From Cellulomonas sp. Leaf334 (GTDB taxonomy: Bacteria; Actinomycetota; Actinomycetes; Actinomycetales; Cellulomonadaceae), in assembly GCF_001424195.1 (NCBI RefSeq), contig NZ_LMOO01000011.1:229-57849 (forward strand): a stretch of DNA of 57,621 nucleotides, in the 5' to 3' direction. The notes below the pieces were generated by a model. That model ran no database searches. It was not told the DNA's origin and saw only the letters and a list, made by a program, of their open reading frames with translations. Of the stretch, positions 48,580 to 56,670 are shown piece after piece; positions within the stretch are counted from its first letter, which is position 1; each line of letters starts with the position of its first letter. The position numbers were made by a program, and so were the translations under genes.

Positions 48580-49196
48580 GCCGCGATCACCAGCTGCACC
48601 CGGTCGCGGCAGCCCAGCTTGCGCAGCGCCTCCGAGACGTGGGACTTCACGGTCGGCTCGGCGATCCAGAGCTCCGCGCCGATCTCCGCGTTCGACAGGC
48701 CGCGCGCCACCGCCCGCAGGATCTCGAGCTCCCGGGGCGTCAGGTCGGCGATGCCCGTCACCTGGACGGGGGTCGACCGGGCGGTGAAGTCCTCGACCAG
48801 CCGCCGGGTGACCGTCGGCCCCAGCAGCATCGAGCCCTCCGCGACCATCCGCACCGCCTCGACCAGCCGCTCCGCCGTCACGTCCTTGAGCAGGAAGCCG
48901 CTGGCCCCCGCGCGCAGGGCGTCGTAGACGTACTCGTCCAGGTCGAACGTCGTGAGGATCAGGACGCGGGTCGACGGGTGCTCCACGCTGATCCGGGCGG
49001 TCGCAGCGATCCCGTCGAGGACCGGCATCCGCACGTCGACCACGGCGACGTCGGGCTTCTCGACGGCGACGAGCCGCAGCAGCTCCCGCCCGTCCTTCGC
49101 GGCACCGACGACCTCGAGTCCGGGCGCCGCCCCGATGATCGCTGCGAACCCCTGCAGCACGACCGGCTGGTCGTCGGCGACGACGACGCGCGTCAC
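48552..49196 (-). CDS. NarL/LuxR-type response regulator
   Basis: The 214-residue protein has receiver motifs VVVADDQPVVLQGF, D54 in VAVVDVRMPVLDG, LTTFDLDEYVYDALRAGASG and K104 in FLLKDVTAE. A LuxR HTH follows (LTPRELEILRAVARGLSNAE, then TVKSHVSEALRKLG). The GTG start overlaps the kinase stop (GTGA). No target gene or clear palindrome is adjacent, so its regulon is not visible here. Confidence 0.92.
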   Translation of the reverse strand: MTRVVVADDQPVVLQGFAAIIGAAPGLEVVGAAKDGRELLRLVAVEKPDVAVVDVRMPVLDGIAATARISVEHPSTRVLILTTFDLDEYVYDALRAGASGFLLKDVTAERLVEAVRMVAEGSMLLGPTVTRRLVEDFTARSTPVQVTGIADLTPRELEILRAVARGLSNAEIGAELWIAEPTVKSHVSEALRKLGCRDRVQLVIAAYESGLVRS

Positions 49197-50386
49197 GCGG
49201 GCACCTCGATCTCCAGCACGAACTCCCCGTCGACGACCACGGCCGTCATCGTGCCACCCAGAGTCTCGACGCGTTCGCGCATGCCGATCAGGCCGCGACC
49301 CGGTTCGGCCGCCGTTGCTGCCGCGTTGGTCATCCGAAGTCCGACGTGCGCGTCGGACTGCGACCGGCTGACGGTGGTCAGGCTCCCCGGGGCGTGCCGA
49401 CGGGCGTTGGTCAGCCCCTCCTGGACAGCGCGGTAGAGGACGTAGCCCGCGGCCGACGGCACGTCGCGCCACCGGCCGTCGAGCACGACCGACTGCCCCG
49501 CCGCGACGGCGGAGGCCACCAGGTCGTCGACGTCGCACGCCGTCGGCTGCGGGGCACGCTCGCTCTCGTCCGACGTGCGCTGCAGGACGACGAGCACCTG
49601 ACGCAGCTCCGTGAGGGCCTCGCGGGCGTCCGCCGCGATGTCCGCGAGGACCGCTCGGGCGTCGTCGTTCAGGTCGGGGTGGAGGAACGGCGCCGACTCC
49701 GCGCGGACCGCGACGAGGGACACGTGGTGCGCGACGACGTCGTGCAGGTCCCGCGCGAGGCGTGCCCGCTCACCGGCCAACGACTCGACCTCGAGCGCGT
49801 GCTGCTCGGTCACCTGGGCCGCGACGTGCCGGAATCTCGCCCGCCGCTCGGCACCGACCGCGGCGGCGAGGCCGACGGCGGCGGTGAACACGACGACGTG
49901 CGCGGCGAACACCACCCACTGGAAGACCGGGCCGCTGCCCGTGCCCGCGTTCACCAGGCCGATCGGGAGCACCGACTCCGCACCCGACCCGCAGTAGTAG
50001 GCCCCGATGGCCACCGCCACGGCCCACGGCAGGACCGCCCTGCGCACCCCGTCGACCGCTGCGACGACGGCGACCGCCATCGTGCCCAGCCACCAGCCGT
50101 ACATGAACCACCCGGCCACCGGCACGAGCACCCACGGGACCAGTGTGAGCAGCGTCGCCCACCCCGGGGACCACCGCGCGAGCAGCACGCCGAGGACGAC
50201 CACCGCTCCCGAGGCGAACGTGAGGCTCAACCCGACGACCCCCCACTCGTCGGCCGCGTCCTCCAGGCCGAGAAAGCTGTAGGGGGGCGTGATCATCAGG
50301 AAGGCGCCCACGACCGTCGCGAAGATGGCCGGCGTGACCCAGGCCCGCCACACGAGGACGGGCTGGGCGGGCGCGGTGGCGGTCAT
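49193..50386 (-). CDS. Membrane histidine kinase (HisKA_3 class)
   Basis: The 397-residue protein has five to six membrane helices in residues 14-180 with short loops. DHp motif LARDLHDVVAHHVSLVAVRA contains H215. The HATPase part includes VLYRAVQEGLTNARRHAPGS and GLIGMRERVETLGG. ATG 50386 is chosen, because the longer frame adds a basic region. It pairs with the response regulator at 48552. Signal unknown. Confidence 0.9.
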   Translation of the reverse strand: MTATAPAQPVLVWRAWVTPAIFATVVGAFLMITPPYSFLGLEDAADEWGVVGLSLTFASGAVVVLGVLLARWSPGWATLLTLVPWVLVPVAGWFMYGWWLGTMAVAVVAAVDGVRRAVLPWAVAVAIGAYYCGSGAESVLPIGLVNAGTGSGPVFQWVVFAAHVVVFTAAVGLAAAVGAERRARFRHVAAQVTEQHALEVESLAGERARLARDLHDVVAHHVSLVAVRAESAPFLHPDLNDDARAVLADIAADAREALTELRQVLVVLQRTSDESERAPQPTACDVDDLVASAVAAGQSVVLDGRWRDVPSAAGYVLYRAVQEGLTNARRHAPGSLTTVSRSQSDAHVGLRMTNAAATAAEPGRGLIGMRERVETLGGTMTAVVVDGEFVLEIEVPA

Positions 50387-50529
50387 GGCGCCATGGTGAC
50401 CTCTGCCGGGGTCGTGGGACCTCAGCCACGCGACGGAGATCGGTCTCCTCCTCACGTCGCCGGTCGCCACCTCGCCGACCGCGGGCGCATCATGGACGCA
50501 GCCACCCGCACGTCCCCGAGGAGTTCCCC

Positions 50530-51582
50530 GTGTCCCTGACCGTCCCCGCCCTGCTCACCGCGTCCGCCGGCGCACCCTTCGAGCGCGGCACCGTCGAGCG
50601 CCGCGAGCTGGGCGAGCACGACGTCCTGATCGACATCGCGTACGCCGGCATCTGCCACTCCGACATCCACCAGGCCCGCGAGGAGTGGGGCAAGGCGATC
50701 TTCCCGATGGTCCCCGGCCACGAGATCGCGGGTGTCATCTCCGCGGTCGGCTCGGCCGTGACCAAGCACGCCGTGGGCGACCGCGCGGGCGTCGGGTGCT
50801 TCGTCGACTCCTGCCGCGAGTGCGAGATGTGCCTGGCCGGCGAGGAGCAGTTCTGCGAGAAGGGCAACGTCCCCACGTACAACGGCAAGGCGTACGACGG
50901 GTCGCCCACGTACGGCGGCTACTCGACGCAGGTCGTGGTCGACGAGAGCTACGCGCTGCGCATCCCGGAGGGCATCGCGCTGGACGTCGCCGCGCCGCTG
51001 CTGTGCGCCGGGATCACCCTGTACTCGCCCCTGAAGCACTGGGGTGCGGGTCCCGGCAAGAAGGTCGCCATCGTCGGCATGGGCGGGCTCGGGCACATGG
51101 GCGTCCAGCTCGCGCACGCGCTCGGCGCCGAGGTCACCGTGCTCAGCCAGTCGCTGTCCAAGCAGGCCGACGGGCTCTCGCTGGGCGCCGACCACTACTA
51201 CGCGACGAGCGACCGCCAGACCTTCCGGGACCTGCGCAGGTCGTTCGACCTGATCATCAGCACCGTCGGCGCGGACATCGACGTCGACGCGTACCTGTCG
51301 CTGCTGCGCTTCGAGGGGTCGCTGGTGTTCGTCGGGCTGCCCGAGAACAAGCAGTCGTTCCGCGTCTTCTCGCTCACCGGTGCCCGTCGGAACCTGTCCG
51401 GGTCCAACATCGGCGGCATCCGCGAGACCCAGGAGATGCTCGACTTCTGCGCGTCCCACGGGATCGGCTCGGTCATCGAGACCATCACGGCCGACGACGT
51501 CGACAAGGCCTACGACCGCGTCGTGAACAGCGACGTCCGCTACCGCTTCGTCATCGACACGTCGACGATCCCCGCCGGCTGA
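50530..51582 (+). CDS. Zinc-dependent NAD(P) alcohol dehydrogenase (YahK/CAD type)
   Basis: The 350-residue protein has the catalytic zinc sites AYAGICHSDIHQ and VPGHEIAGVISAVGS, and the structural zinc motif CRECEMCLAGEEQFC. The NADP motif is VAIVGMGGLGHMGVQLAHA. This is the CAD/YahK group that reduces aldehydes with NADPH. It likely acts on aldehydes from lignocellulose or lipids. GTG 50530 follows GAGGAG. The cluster B repeat follows its stop. Confidence 0.92.
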   Translation: MSLTVPALLTASAGAPFERGTVERRELGEHDVLIDIAYAGICHSDIHQAREEWGKAIFPMVPGHEIAGVISAVGSAVTKHAVGDRAGVGCFVDSCRECEMCLAGEEQFCEKGNVPTYNGKAYDGSPTYGGYSTQVVVDESYALRIPEGIALDVAAPLLCAGITLYSPLKHWGAGPGKKVAIVGMGGLGHMGVQLAHALGAEVTVLSQSLSKQADGLSLGADHYYATSDRQTFRDLRRSFDLIISTVGADIDVDAYLSLLRFEGSLVFVGLPENKQSFRVFSLTGARRNLSGSNIGGIRETQEMLDFCASHGIGSVIETITADDVDKAYDRVVNSDVRYRFVIDTSTIPAG

Positions 51583-51592
51583 CCACCTGGCC

Positions 51593-51671
51593 GCCGAGCT
51601 CGTCACTCCCGGCCCAGCTCGTCTGTTGCAACCGACGAGCTCGGCCGCAGGTGACGAGCTCGGCGGTTGCG
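51593..51671. repeat. Intergenic GACGAGCTCGG repeat cluster B
   Basis: Two units in one direction (CCGAGCTCGTC at 51593, CCAGCTCGTC at 51613) face two in the other (ACCGACGAGCTCGG at 51631, TGACGAGCTCGGC at 51652). A GTTGCAACCGAC motif joins the two arms. It lies in the 90-bp gap between convergent genes. Confidence 0.8.
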
Positions 51672-51672
51672 A

Positions 51673-52383
51673 CTAGAGCGCGCGCAGACCGAGCGTTGCG
51701 ACGACCTCTCCGAGCAGCTGCTCGTAGTACGCGTCCGCCGGCATGACCAGCGGGCGGAGCTGGCCGAAGACCTCCATCACCGTGAAGCCGTGGACGCGGA
51801 CGAACGCGTCGACGGCCAGCGCGATCGCGGGTGCGGGCAGCGGGTAGGACTGCCGGGCGGCCAGCGCGTCGAAGCCCGCGGCGGTGCCGTCGTCGAGGGT
51901 CGACGCCCGCGCGGTGAGCACGCCCTCGTCGACGAGACCACGGTCGTACGCCGTTGCGTAGAGCCCCATGATCCGGCTGCCCGGCCGCACCGCGACCGCG
52001 ATCGTGCGCTCGGCGGGCGCGCGGTACCCGGGCACCGGGGCGCCGAACGCGAGGCCGAACTGCGCGGGGTGCGCGAGCGACCACGCCCGGTACGCACGCA
52101 GCCCGGCGGTGATCGCCCCGGGGAGGTCGTCGGCGGCCACCGCGTCGACGGCCGCGTCCACCGCGTCGGCGTGCTCGGTGAACGCCTCGACCAGCAGCTC
52201 GGTGAGCAGGTCGTCGCGGCTGTCGACGTAGCGGTAGAGCGCGGACACCGCGATGTCCAGGTCGCGGGCCACCGCGCGCAGGGTGACCCCCTCGACCCCG
52301 GCCCGCTCCAGGTGCGCGCGCGCGGAGCGCAGGATCGCGTCGGTCGTCTCCTGACGACGGCGCTCACGGACGGTGCCAGCCAT
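51673..52383 (-). CDS. TetR-family repressor (TetR_C_13-like)
   Basis: The 236-residue protein has an HTH VRERRRQETTDAILRSARAH, then VEGVTLRAVARDLDIAVSAL and YRYVDSRDDLLTELLVEAFT. The C-terminal domain (FGAPVPGYRAPAERTIAVAV and VDAFVRVHGFTVMEVFGQLR) is typical of a drug-like ligand pocket. It is divergent from a membrane gene; three GAGAACA-type operators lie in the 108-bp gap. Strong autoregulation and control of the divergent gene are likely. Confidence 0.9.
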   Translation of the reverse strand: MAGTVRERRRQETTDAILRSARAHLERAGVEGVTLRAVARDLDIAVSALYRYVDSRDDLLTELLVEAFTEHADAVDAAVDAVAADDLPGAITAGLRAYRAWSLAHPAQFGLAFGAPVPGYRAPAERTIAVAVRPGSRIMGLYATAYDRGLVDEGVLTARASTLDDGTAAGFDALAARQSYPLPAPAIALAVDAFVRVHGFTVMEVFGQLRPLVMPADAYYEQLLGEVVATLGLRAL

Positions 52384-52398
52384 CCGGGCAGCATAAGT

Positions 52399-52467
52399 GA
52401 GAACACTGTTCTTGACTTCTCGCCGGCGCGCGAGAACACTGTTCACACAAGAGAGAACAGTGTTCTC
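52399..52467. promoter_or_regulatory. Three tandem TetR operators (GAGAACANTGTTCTC)
   Basis: Sites are at 52399-52413, 52432-52446 and 52453-52467. The third, GAGAACAGTGTTCTC, is a perfect 15-bp palindrome; the first two differ at the right end. Centres are 33 and 21 bp apart, that is about three and two helical turns, so repressors could bind the same DNA face. Confidence 0.85.
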
Positions 52468-52491
52468 GTTTCCGTCGTCCAGGAGCCCGCC

Positions 52492-53217
52492 ATGGTCAGC
52501 GACCGCCGCACCGCCGCCTTCTCCCTCCTCGCCTCCGGCACCCTCGCGCTCGTCGCCAGCATCGGTCTGGCCGTGACCTTCGGCTGGCCCGACGTCCTCG
52601 GCGCCCCCGCCGACGAGGTGCTGCCCGCGTTCGCCGAGATCGCGTCGACCGTCCAAGGGCTGTTCCTCCTGCAGCTCGCCGGCAGCCTCGTGCTCATCCC
52701 CGGCGCCCTCGCACTGCACCTGCTGCTCGCCCGCAGTCGCGGCACCGACGCCGCCCTGCTCACGGTCACCGCGTTCGGCGTGCTCGCTCCCGTGATCCAG
52801 AGCCTCGGCTGGATCCGCTGGCCGCTCGTCGTCCCCGGCCTGGCCGACCGCTACCTCGACCCGTCCGCGACGGCCGAGACCGTCGCGGCCACCGCCGCCA
52901 CCTACGAGCTGGTCAACGCGTACGCCGGCGGTGCCCTCGGCGAGAACCTGGGCTGGCTGCTCCAGGGCGTGTGGGCCGTCGGGCTCGGTATCCTCGCGTG
53001 GCGCGCCGCCGACGTCGCCCCCGTCTGGCTGCGCCGCACGCTCGCCGTCGTCGCCGTCGCCTGGACCGTCACGCTGGTCCCCGCCGGCTGGCTGGGCTCC
53101 GAGCCGCTGACCACGATCGGCACCTCGGTCTACTCGGTCTGGTACCTGGCCCTGCTGGTCCTGGGCATCGTGCTGCTGCGCGCCCCGTCCCGAGAGCGCA
53201 CCCTCACCCACGCCTGA
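52492..53217 (+). CDS. Multi-pass membrane protein (DUF4386-like)
   Basis: The 241-residue protein has six hydrophobic helices, with FSLLASGTLALVASIGLAVT, IASTVQGLFLLQLAGSLVLI, then YAGGALGENLGWLLQGVWAV and SVYSVWYLALLVLGIVLLRA. The order and the length resemble DUF4386. CAGGAGCCCGCC precedes the ATG. It is divergent from a TetR gene with a triple operator, so it is the main target. A role in export or membrane integrity is possible, but not shown. Confidence 0.75.
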   Translation: MVSDRRTAAFSLLASGTLALVASIGLAVTFGWPDVLGAPADEVLPAFAEIASTVQGLFLLQLAGSLVLIPGALALHLLLARSRGTDAALLTVTAFGVLAPVIQSLGWIRWPLVVPGLADRYLDPSATAETVAATAATYELVNAYAGGALGENLGWLLQGVWAVGLGILAWRAADVAPVWLRRTLAVVAVAWTVTLVPAGWLGSEPLTTIGTSVYSVWYLALLVLGIVLLRAPSRERTLTHA

Positions 53218-53226
53218 GCCAGCCGC

Positions 53227-53304
53227 GCCGAGCTCGTCGCTTCGGGCCGAGCTCGGTGGTCGCAACCGACGAGCTGGGCCGCAACCGACGAGGTCGGCCG
53301 CAGG
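53227..53304. repeat. Intergenic GACGAGCTCGG repeat cluster C
   Basis: Two units (GCCGAGCTCGTCGCT at 53227, GCCGAGCTCGG at 53246) face two inverted units (AACCGACGAGCTGGGCCGC at 53264, AACCGACGAGGTCGGCCGCA at 53283). The cluster lies between the membrane gene and the DUF2071 gene. Its inverted arm shares CAACCGACGAGCT with cluster B. Confidence 0.8.
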
Positions 53305-53336
53305 CGGCCGGCCCGGCGCGCGTCTACCGTGGCCGG

Positions 53337-54053
53337 GTGGATCCCATCCGGACCGTCGCACCTCCGTTGCGCGGGCGGGTGATCCTGTCGCAGGACTGGG
53401 TGCGGGCCAGCTTCCTGCACTGGCGGGTGCCGCCCGAGACCGTCGCACCCCTCCTTCCGGCGGGGACGCGGCCGGACGAGTTCGACGGCTCGTCGTGGGT
53501 CGGGCTCATCGCGTTCCGGATGGAGCGGTTCACGCTCGTCCCCGGGCCGGCCCTGCCGTACATCGGCGACTTCCCCGAGATCAACGTCCGGCTCTACACG
53601 GTCGACGACGAGGGCCGGCGCGGCGTGCTGTTCCGGTCGCTGGAGGCGTCGCGGGCGCTGACCGTGCTCGGCGCCCGGACGGTCATGAACGTGCCGTACC
53701 AGTGGGCGCGGATGTCGATCCGGCGGTCCGACGACGCCATCGACTACCGCTCGACCCGGCTCACGGGCGCCCGGCCGTCGTCGCGCATCGTGGTGCGACC
53801 GTCCCGCGATGCCGTCCTCGACGACCCGCTCGCCGACTTCCTCACCGCGCGCTGGGGCATGCACACGGTGCTCCGAGGACGGACCCGGTTCGTGCCCAAC
53901 GAGCACGAGCCGTGGCCGCTGCGGCGGGCGACCCTGGTGTCGCTCGACGACGAGCTCGTCGCGGCCGGCAGGCTGCCCGGGGTGGCGTCGCGCCCACCGG
54001 ACTCGGTGCTCTACTCGCCGGGCGTGCACGCGCGGTTCGCGATGCCGCAGTAA
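53337..54053 (+). CDS. DUF2071 (YqjF-like) protein
   Basis: The 238-residue protein opens with RVILSQDWVRASFLHWRVPP, then VAPLLPAGTRPDEFDGSSWV and GLIAFRMERF, the conserved start of the DUF2071/YqjF family. A duplicated beta-fold with FPEINVRLYTVDDEGRRGVL follows. The family has acetoacetate-decarboxylase-like folds, but its reaction is unknown. GTG 53337 follows CCGGGTGG with no clear ribosome site. Confidence 0.87.
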   Translation: MDPIRTVAPPLRGRVILSQDWVRASFLHWRVPPETVAPLLPAGTRPDEFDGSSWVGLIAFRMERFTLVPGPALPYIGDFPEINVRLYTVDDEGRRGVLFRSLEASRALTVLGARTVMNVPYQWARMSIRRSDDAIDYRSTRLTGARPSSRIVVRPSRDAVLDDPLADFLTARWGMHTVLRGRTRFVPNEHEPWPLRRATLVSLDDELVAAGRLPGVASRPPDSVLYSPGVHARFAMPQ

Positions 54054-54057
54054 CCCG

Positions 54058-54252
54058 TCAGTCGGTCGAGGCCAGCGCCTCGCGCAGGAGCCGGATCGCC
54101 TTCGGCCCGACGCCGTGCAGCCGGAGGAGCTCGTCGAGGTCCCTGTCGCGCACGTCGTCGAGCGTCGCGATCCCTTCCAGCGCCAGCGCCGCCGTGGCGG
54201 GCCGGCCGATGCCTCGGGGCAGCGGCGTGGGTGGTGTCGTCGGGTCGGCCAT
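54058..54252 (-). CDS. Small helix-hairpin-helix protein
   Basis: The 64-residue protein has a Pro-rich start and one HhH unit: LPRGIGRPATAALALEGIAT, LDDVRDRDLDELLRLHGVGP then KAIRLLREAL. The HGVGPKAI hairpin resembles DNA-binding ends of RNA polymerase alpha or UvrC, and many actinobacteria carry such short stand-alone proteins. DNA binding is likely. It is the nearest minus-strand gene downstream of padR, with no clear operon link. Confidence 0.7.
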   Translation of the reverse strand: MADPTTPPTPLPRGIGRPATAALALEGIATLDDVRDRDLDELLRLHGVGPKAIRLLREALASTD

Positions 54253-54326
54253 GGGTCGAGATCCTGCCACCGGCACCGACGAAATGCCCCGCAGCGGGTG
54301 CTGCGGGGCGCCTCGTCGGGGGTGCG

Positions 54327-55040
54327 TCAGTCCTGCGGCGTCGGGTCGCCCGCGAGGATCAGGTACAGGTCACGGCGTGCGCGGTCGAGGACCTCGAGGG
54401 CCTTCGTCGCCTGCTCGTCGGTGCCCGTGCGGGCGACCTGGTGGGCCGCCGCACCGAGCGCCTCGAGCGCTCCCCGGAGTGCGCGGCCCGGTGAGGCCGG
54501 CCGGTTCGCGGCGTCCTCCCACGGGCTGCCCAGCTGCTCGGCGTTCTGGGTGACGTAGGTGCCGCCCGCCTCGGTGAGCGTGGCCATCTTGCGGCCGGAC
54601 TCGGACGTGATGGCGATGAGGCCCTCGTCCTCGAGGAGGTTGAGCGCCGGGTAGATGGCGCCCGGGCTGGGCCGCCACGTGCCGCCCGACCGCTCGCCGA
54701 TCTGCTGGATCAGCTGGTAGCCGTGCATGGGCTCCTCGGCGAGGAGCAGCAGGATCGCGGCGCGGATGTCGCCACGTCCGGCGCGTCGGCCGGGACCGCG
54801 ACCACGGCCGCCGGGGCCGAAGCCGGGACCGCCGAACCCACGGGGTCCGCCCGGGCCGCCGGGGCCGAAGCCGCGGTGGCCGTGCTCGTGCGGGAACGCA
54901 CCGCGAGGGCCGCCGCGGCGGGGGTCGAAGCCCTCCTCGTAGGGGGCGTCGGGGAAGTCGCCGCGACGGCGACGGGTGCGGCCGCGCTCGGCGGTCGGGT
55001 CGGGGGTGGTGCTGCGGAAGGGGTGGTGGGGGTGTCGCAT
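54327..55040 (-). CDS. PadR-family repressor with Gly/Arg/Pro-rich N-terminus
   Basis: The 237-residue protein begins with about 88 residues of low complexity (GFDPRRGGPRGAFPHEHGHR, then GFGPGGPGGPRGFGGPGFGP). The PadR winged helix is at about 90-165 (IRAAILLLLAEEPMHGYQLI, then TWRPSPGAIYPALNLLEDEG). C-terminal helices follow for dimerisation. Actinobacterial PadR proteins with glycine-rich tails are known. An inverted repeat sits in its promoter, so it is probably autoregulated. The target gene is not obvious; no transporter is adjacent. Confidence 0.9.
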   Translation of the reverse strand: MRHPHHPFRSTTPDPTAERGRTRRRRGDFPDAPYEEGFDPRRGGPRGAFPHEHGHRGFGPGGPGGPRGFGGPGFGPGGRGRGPGRRAGRGDIRAAILLLLAEEPMHGYQLIQQIGERSGGTWRPSPGAIYPALNLLEDEGLIAITSESGRKMATLTEAGGTYVTQNAEQLGSPWEDAANRPASPGRALRGALEALGAAAHQVARTGTDEQATKALEVLDRARRDLYLILAGDPTPQD

Positions 55041-55099
55041 GAGGTGTCTCCTGACGATGTGGGCCTCCGGGAGGTCGTGCGATCTCGACCGGATGATCT

Positions 55100-55124
55100 A
55101 AAGATATATCGTCGATCTATCTTT
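55100..55124. promoter_or_regulatory. PadR-type operator AAAGATA-N11-TATCTTT
   Basis: Perfect 7-bp arms around an 11-bp AT-rich spacer (TATCGTCGATC) lie 60 bp before the padR start. PadR proteins bind such AT-rich inverted repeats. The local AT content is unusual for this genome and hides the promoter -10 region. Confidence 0.65.
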
Positions 55125-55149
55125 GACAACCCCTAGCGATACATCGGTC

Positions 55150-55857
55150 TCAGAGCCGCGCGAGCACCGCCCCGCCGTGGACGCCGAGCACCTGCCCCGT
55201 GGTCCAGCCGCCCTCCGGCGACGCGAGGTAGGAGACAGCCGCCGCGACCTCCTCGACCGTCCCCGGCCGGCCCATCGGCACGCGCGCCAGCCGCCGCGCG
55301 TACTCGGCGTCGTCCAGCCGTCCCGCCCAGAACTCCGTGTCGGGCACGAAACCGGGCGCGACCGCGTTGACGGCGATCCCGTCGGCGGCCACCCGGGCAG
55401 CGACGCCGGTGACCCAGGAGTTGACCGCCGCCTTCGCCGCGCCGTACGAGCCCGCGCCGCGCAGGGCGGCCACCGAGCTCATCGCGATGATCCGGCCGCC
55501 CGGCCGTGTCATCGCGGGCAGCAGTGCCTCGCCGAGCAGGACCGTGGTCAGCACGTTCAGCCGGAACTCGTCGACCCACAGGTCGGCGGTCGCCGCGAGG
55601 CTGCCGTCCCGCCGTTCCAGCGAGCCGCCCGCGTTGAGCACCAGCACGTCGACCGCGCCGAGCCGCTCCGCCAGCGCGGCCACCTCGTCGGGGTCCCGCA
55701 GGTCAGCGACCTCCACACGCATGACGCCCGCGGCGGTCTCCTCCAGCACCTCCCGACGCCGTCCGACGATCACCACGTCGTCCCCGTCGGCCACCAGCCT
55801 GCGCGCCACCGCGCGCCCGATGCCCGTCCCGCCGCCCGTCACCACCGCTGTTCTCAT
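55150..55857 (-). CDS. Short-chain dehydrogenase/reductase
   Basis: The 235-residue protein is a classical SDR: VVTGGGTGIGRAVARRLVAD, LVLNAGGSLERRDGS, MSSVAALRGAGSYGAAK and VNAVAPGFVPDTEFWAGRLD. The last motif and WTTGQVLGVHGGAVL at the C-terminus fit 3-oxoacyl-reductase-like SDRs. Substrate is unknown. It runs on the same strand as the padR gene, which lies 109 bp downstream. Confidence 0.9.
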   Translation of the reverse strand: MRTAVVTGGGTGIGRAVARRLVADGDDVVIVGRRREVLEETAAGVMRVEVADLRDPDEVAALAERLGAVDVLVLNAGGSLERRDGSLAATADLWVDEFRLNVLTTVLLGEALLPAMTRPGGRIIAMSSVAALRGAGSYGAAKAAVNSWVTGVAARVAADGIAVNAVAPGFVPDTEFWAGRLDDAEYARRLARVPMGRPGTVEEVAAAVSYLASPEGGWTTGQVLGVHGGAVLARL

Positions 55858-55947
55858 CGGTCCACCGAAACACCGTCGTGCGGCTGTGTCGACAGGGACG
55901 GCCGGCGCGCGTCACCGGCGCGGCACCGCCGACGCGGCCCCGTCGGC

Positions 55948-56343
55948 TCAGCCCTTCATCTGCGCGATCTGGATGAGGTTCCCGCACGTGTCGTCGAGGG
56001 TCGCGACGACGACAGGACCCATGTCCGTGGGCGGCTGCACGAACCGCACCCCGAGCGCGGTGAGCCGCTCGAACTCCGCCTGGATGTCGTCGACGCCGAA
56101 CGACGTCGCAGGGATGCCGTCCTCGACCAGCGCGGCCTTGTACGGGCCGACCGCGGGGTGGCCGCTGGGCTCGAGGAGGAGCTCGACGCCGTCCGGGGCG
56201 GCCGGCGAGACGACGGTGAGCCAGCGGTCGTCACCGCCCAGCGGGATGTCGTTCTTCACCTCGAACCCCAGGACGCGGGTGTAGAAGTCGAGCGCCGCGC
56301 TCTGGTCGTCGACGAACACGCTGGTCACGGTGATGCGGATCAT
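55948..56343 (-). CDS. VOC-family (glyoxalase-like) protein
   Basis: The 131-residue protein has two beta-alpha-beta-beta-beta units: IRITVTSVFVDDQSAALDFY TRV and VKNDIPLGGDDRWLTVVSPA, then VDDIQAEFERLTALGVRFVQ with VVVATLDDTCGNLIQIAQ. One Glu ligand is in ELLLEP. The family includes glyoxalases and dioxygenases; this stand-alone small form often follows an ArsR gene, as here. It overlaps the ArsR stop by four bases. Confidence 0.9.
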   Translation of the reverse strand: MIRITVTSVFVDDQSAALDFYTRVLGFEVKNDIPLGGDDRWLTVVSPAAPDGVELLLEPSGHPAVGPYKAALVEDGIPATSFGVDDIQAEFERLTALGVRFVQPPTDMGPVVVATLDDTCGNLIQIAQMKG

Positions 56344-56630
56344 GGGGACTCTCCTTGGTCGGGGACGGGCCAGCGGGTGGCGATCTGCCGCAGCGGCCCG
56401 GTGTCGAGGTGGTGGAACTTGTAGCGGCCCTCGCGGCGGACGGTCACCAGGCCGACCTCCTCGAGCACCTCGAGGTGCTGCGAGACGGCCTGCCGGGTGG
56501 ATCCGAGCCCGTGCCGCATGGTCAGCCGGGTGCACAGCTCGAACAGCGACTGCCCGTCACGGTCCTGGAGCTCGTCGAGGATCGCGCGACGCGTCGCGTC
56601 GGCGAGGGCCTTGTAGACGTCCGCTGCCAC
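56340..56630 (-). CDS. ArsR-family repressor
   Basis: The 96-residue protein is a winged helix: YKALADATRRAILDELQDRD, GQSLFELCTRLTMRHGLGST, RQAVSQHLEVLEEVGLVTVR then REGRYKFHHLDT. It lacks the CxC metal motif, so it probably senses a different cue. It is the first gene of a two-gene unit with the VOC gene and has a clear operator just upstream. Confidence 0.92.
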   Translation of the reverse strand: MAADVYKALADATRRAILDELQDRDGQSLFELCTRLTMRHGLGSTRQAVSQHLEVLEEVGLVTVRREGRYKFHHLDTGPLRQIATRWPVPDQGESP

Positions 56631-56642
56631 CGGTCATGTATA

Positions 56643-56660
56643 GGCAAGTCAACACTTGCC
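56643..56660. promoter_or_regulatory. ArsR operator GGCAAGT-CAAC-ACTTGCC
   Basis: Perfect 7-bp arms with a 4-bp spacer lie 13 bp upstream of the arsR start. The site is also 11 bp from the ECF42-like -35 element of the divergent DGPF operon. Confidence 0.8.
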
Positions 56661-56670
56661 TGTCAAGGTC

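Noticed and set aside
49346..50539. Long plus-strand open frame opposite the histidine kinase
   Set aside because: Arg/Gly/His-rich translation with no fold; the minus-strand kinase is clear.
55886..55912. A second TGTCGA-N17-CGTC match on the plus strand
   Set aside because: No plus-strand gene follows; it lies between two minus-strand genes. In this base composition the two short blocks are expected by chance.
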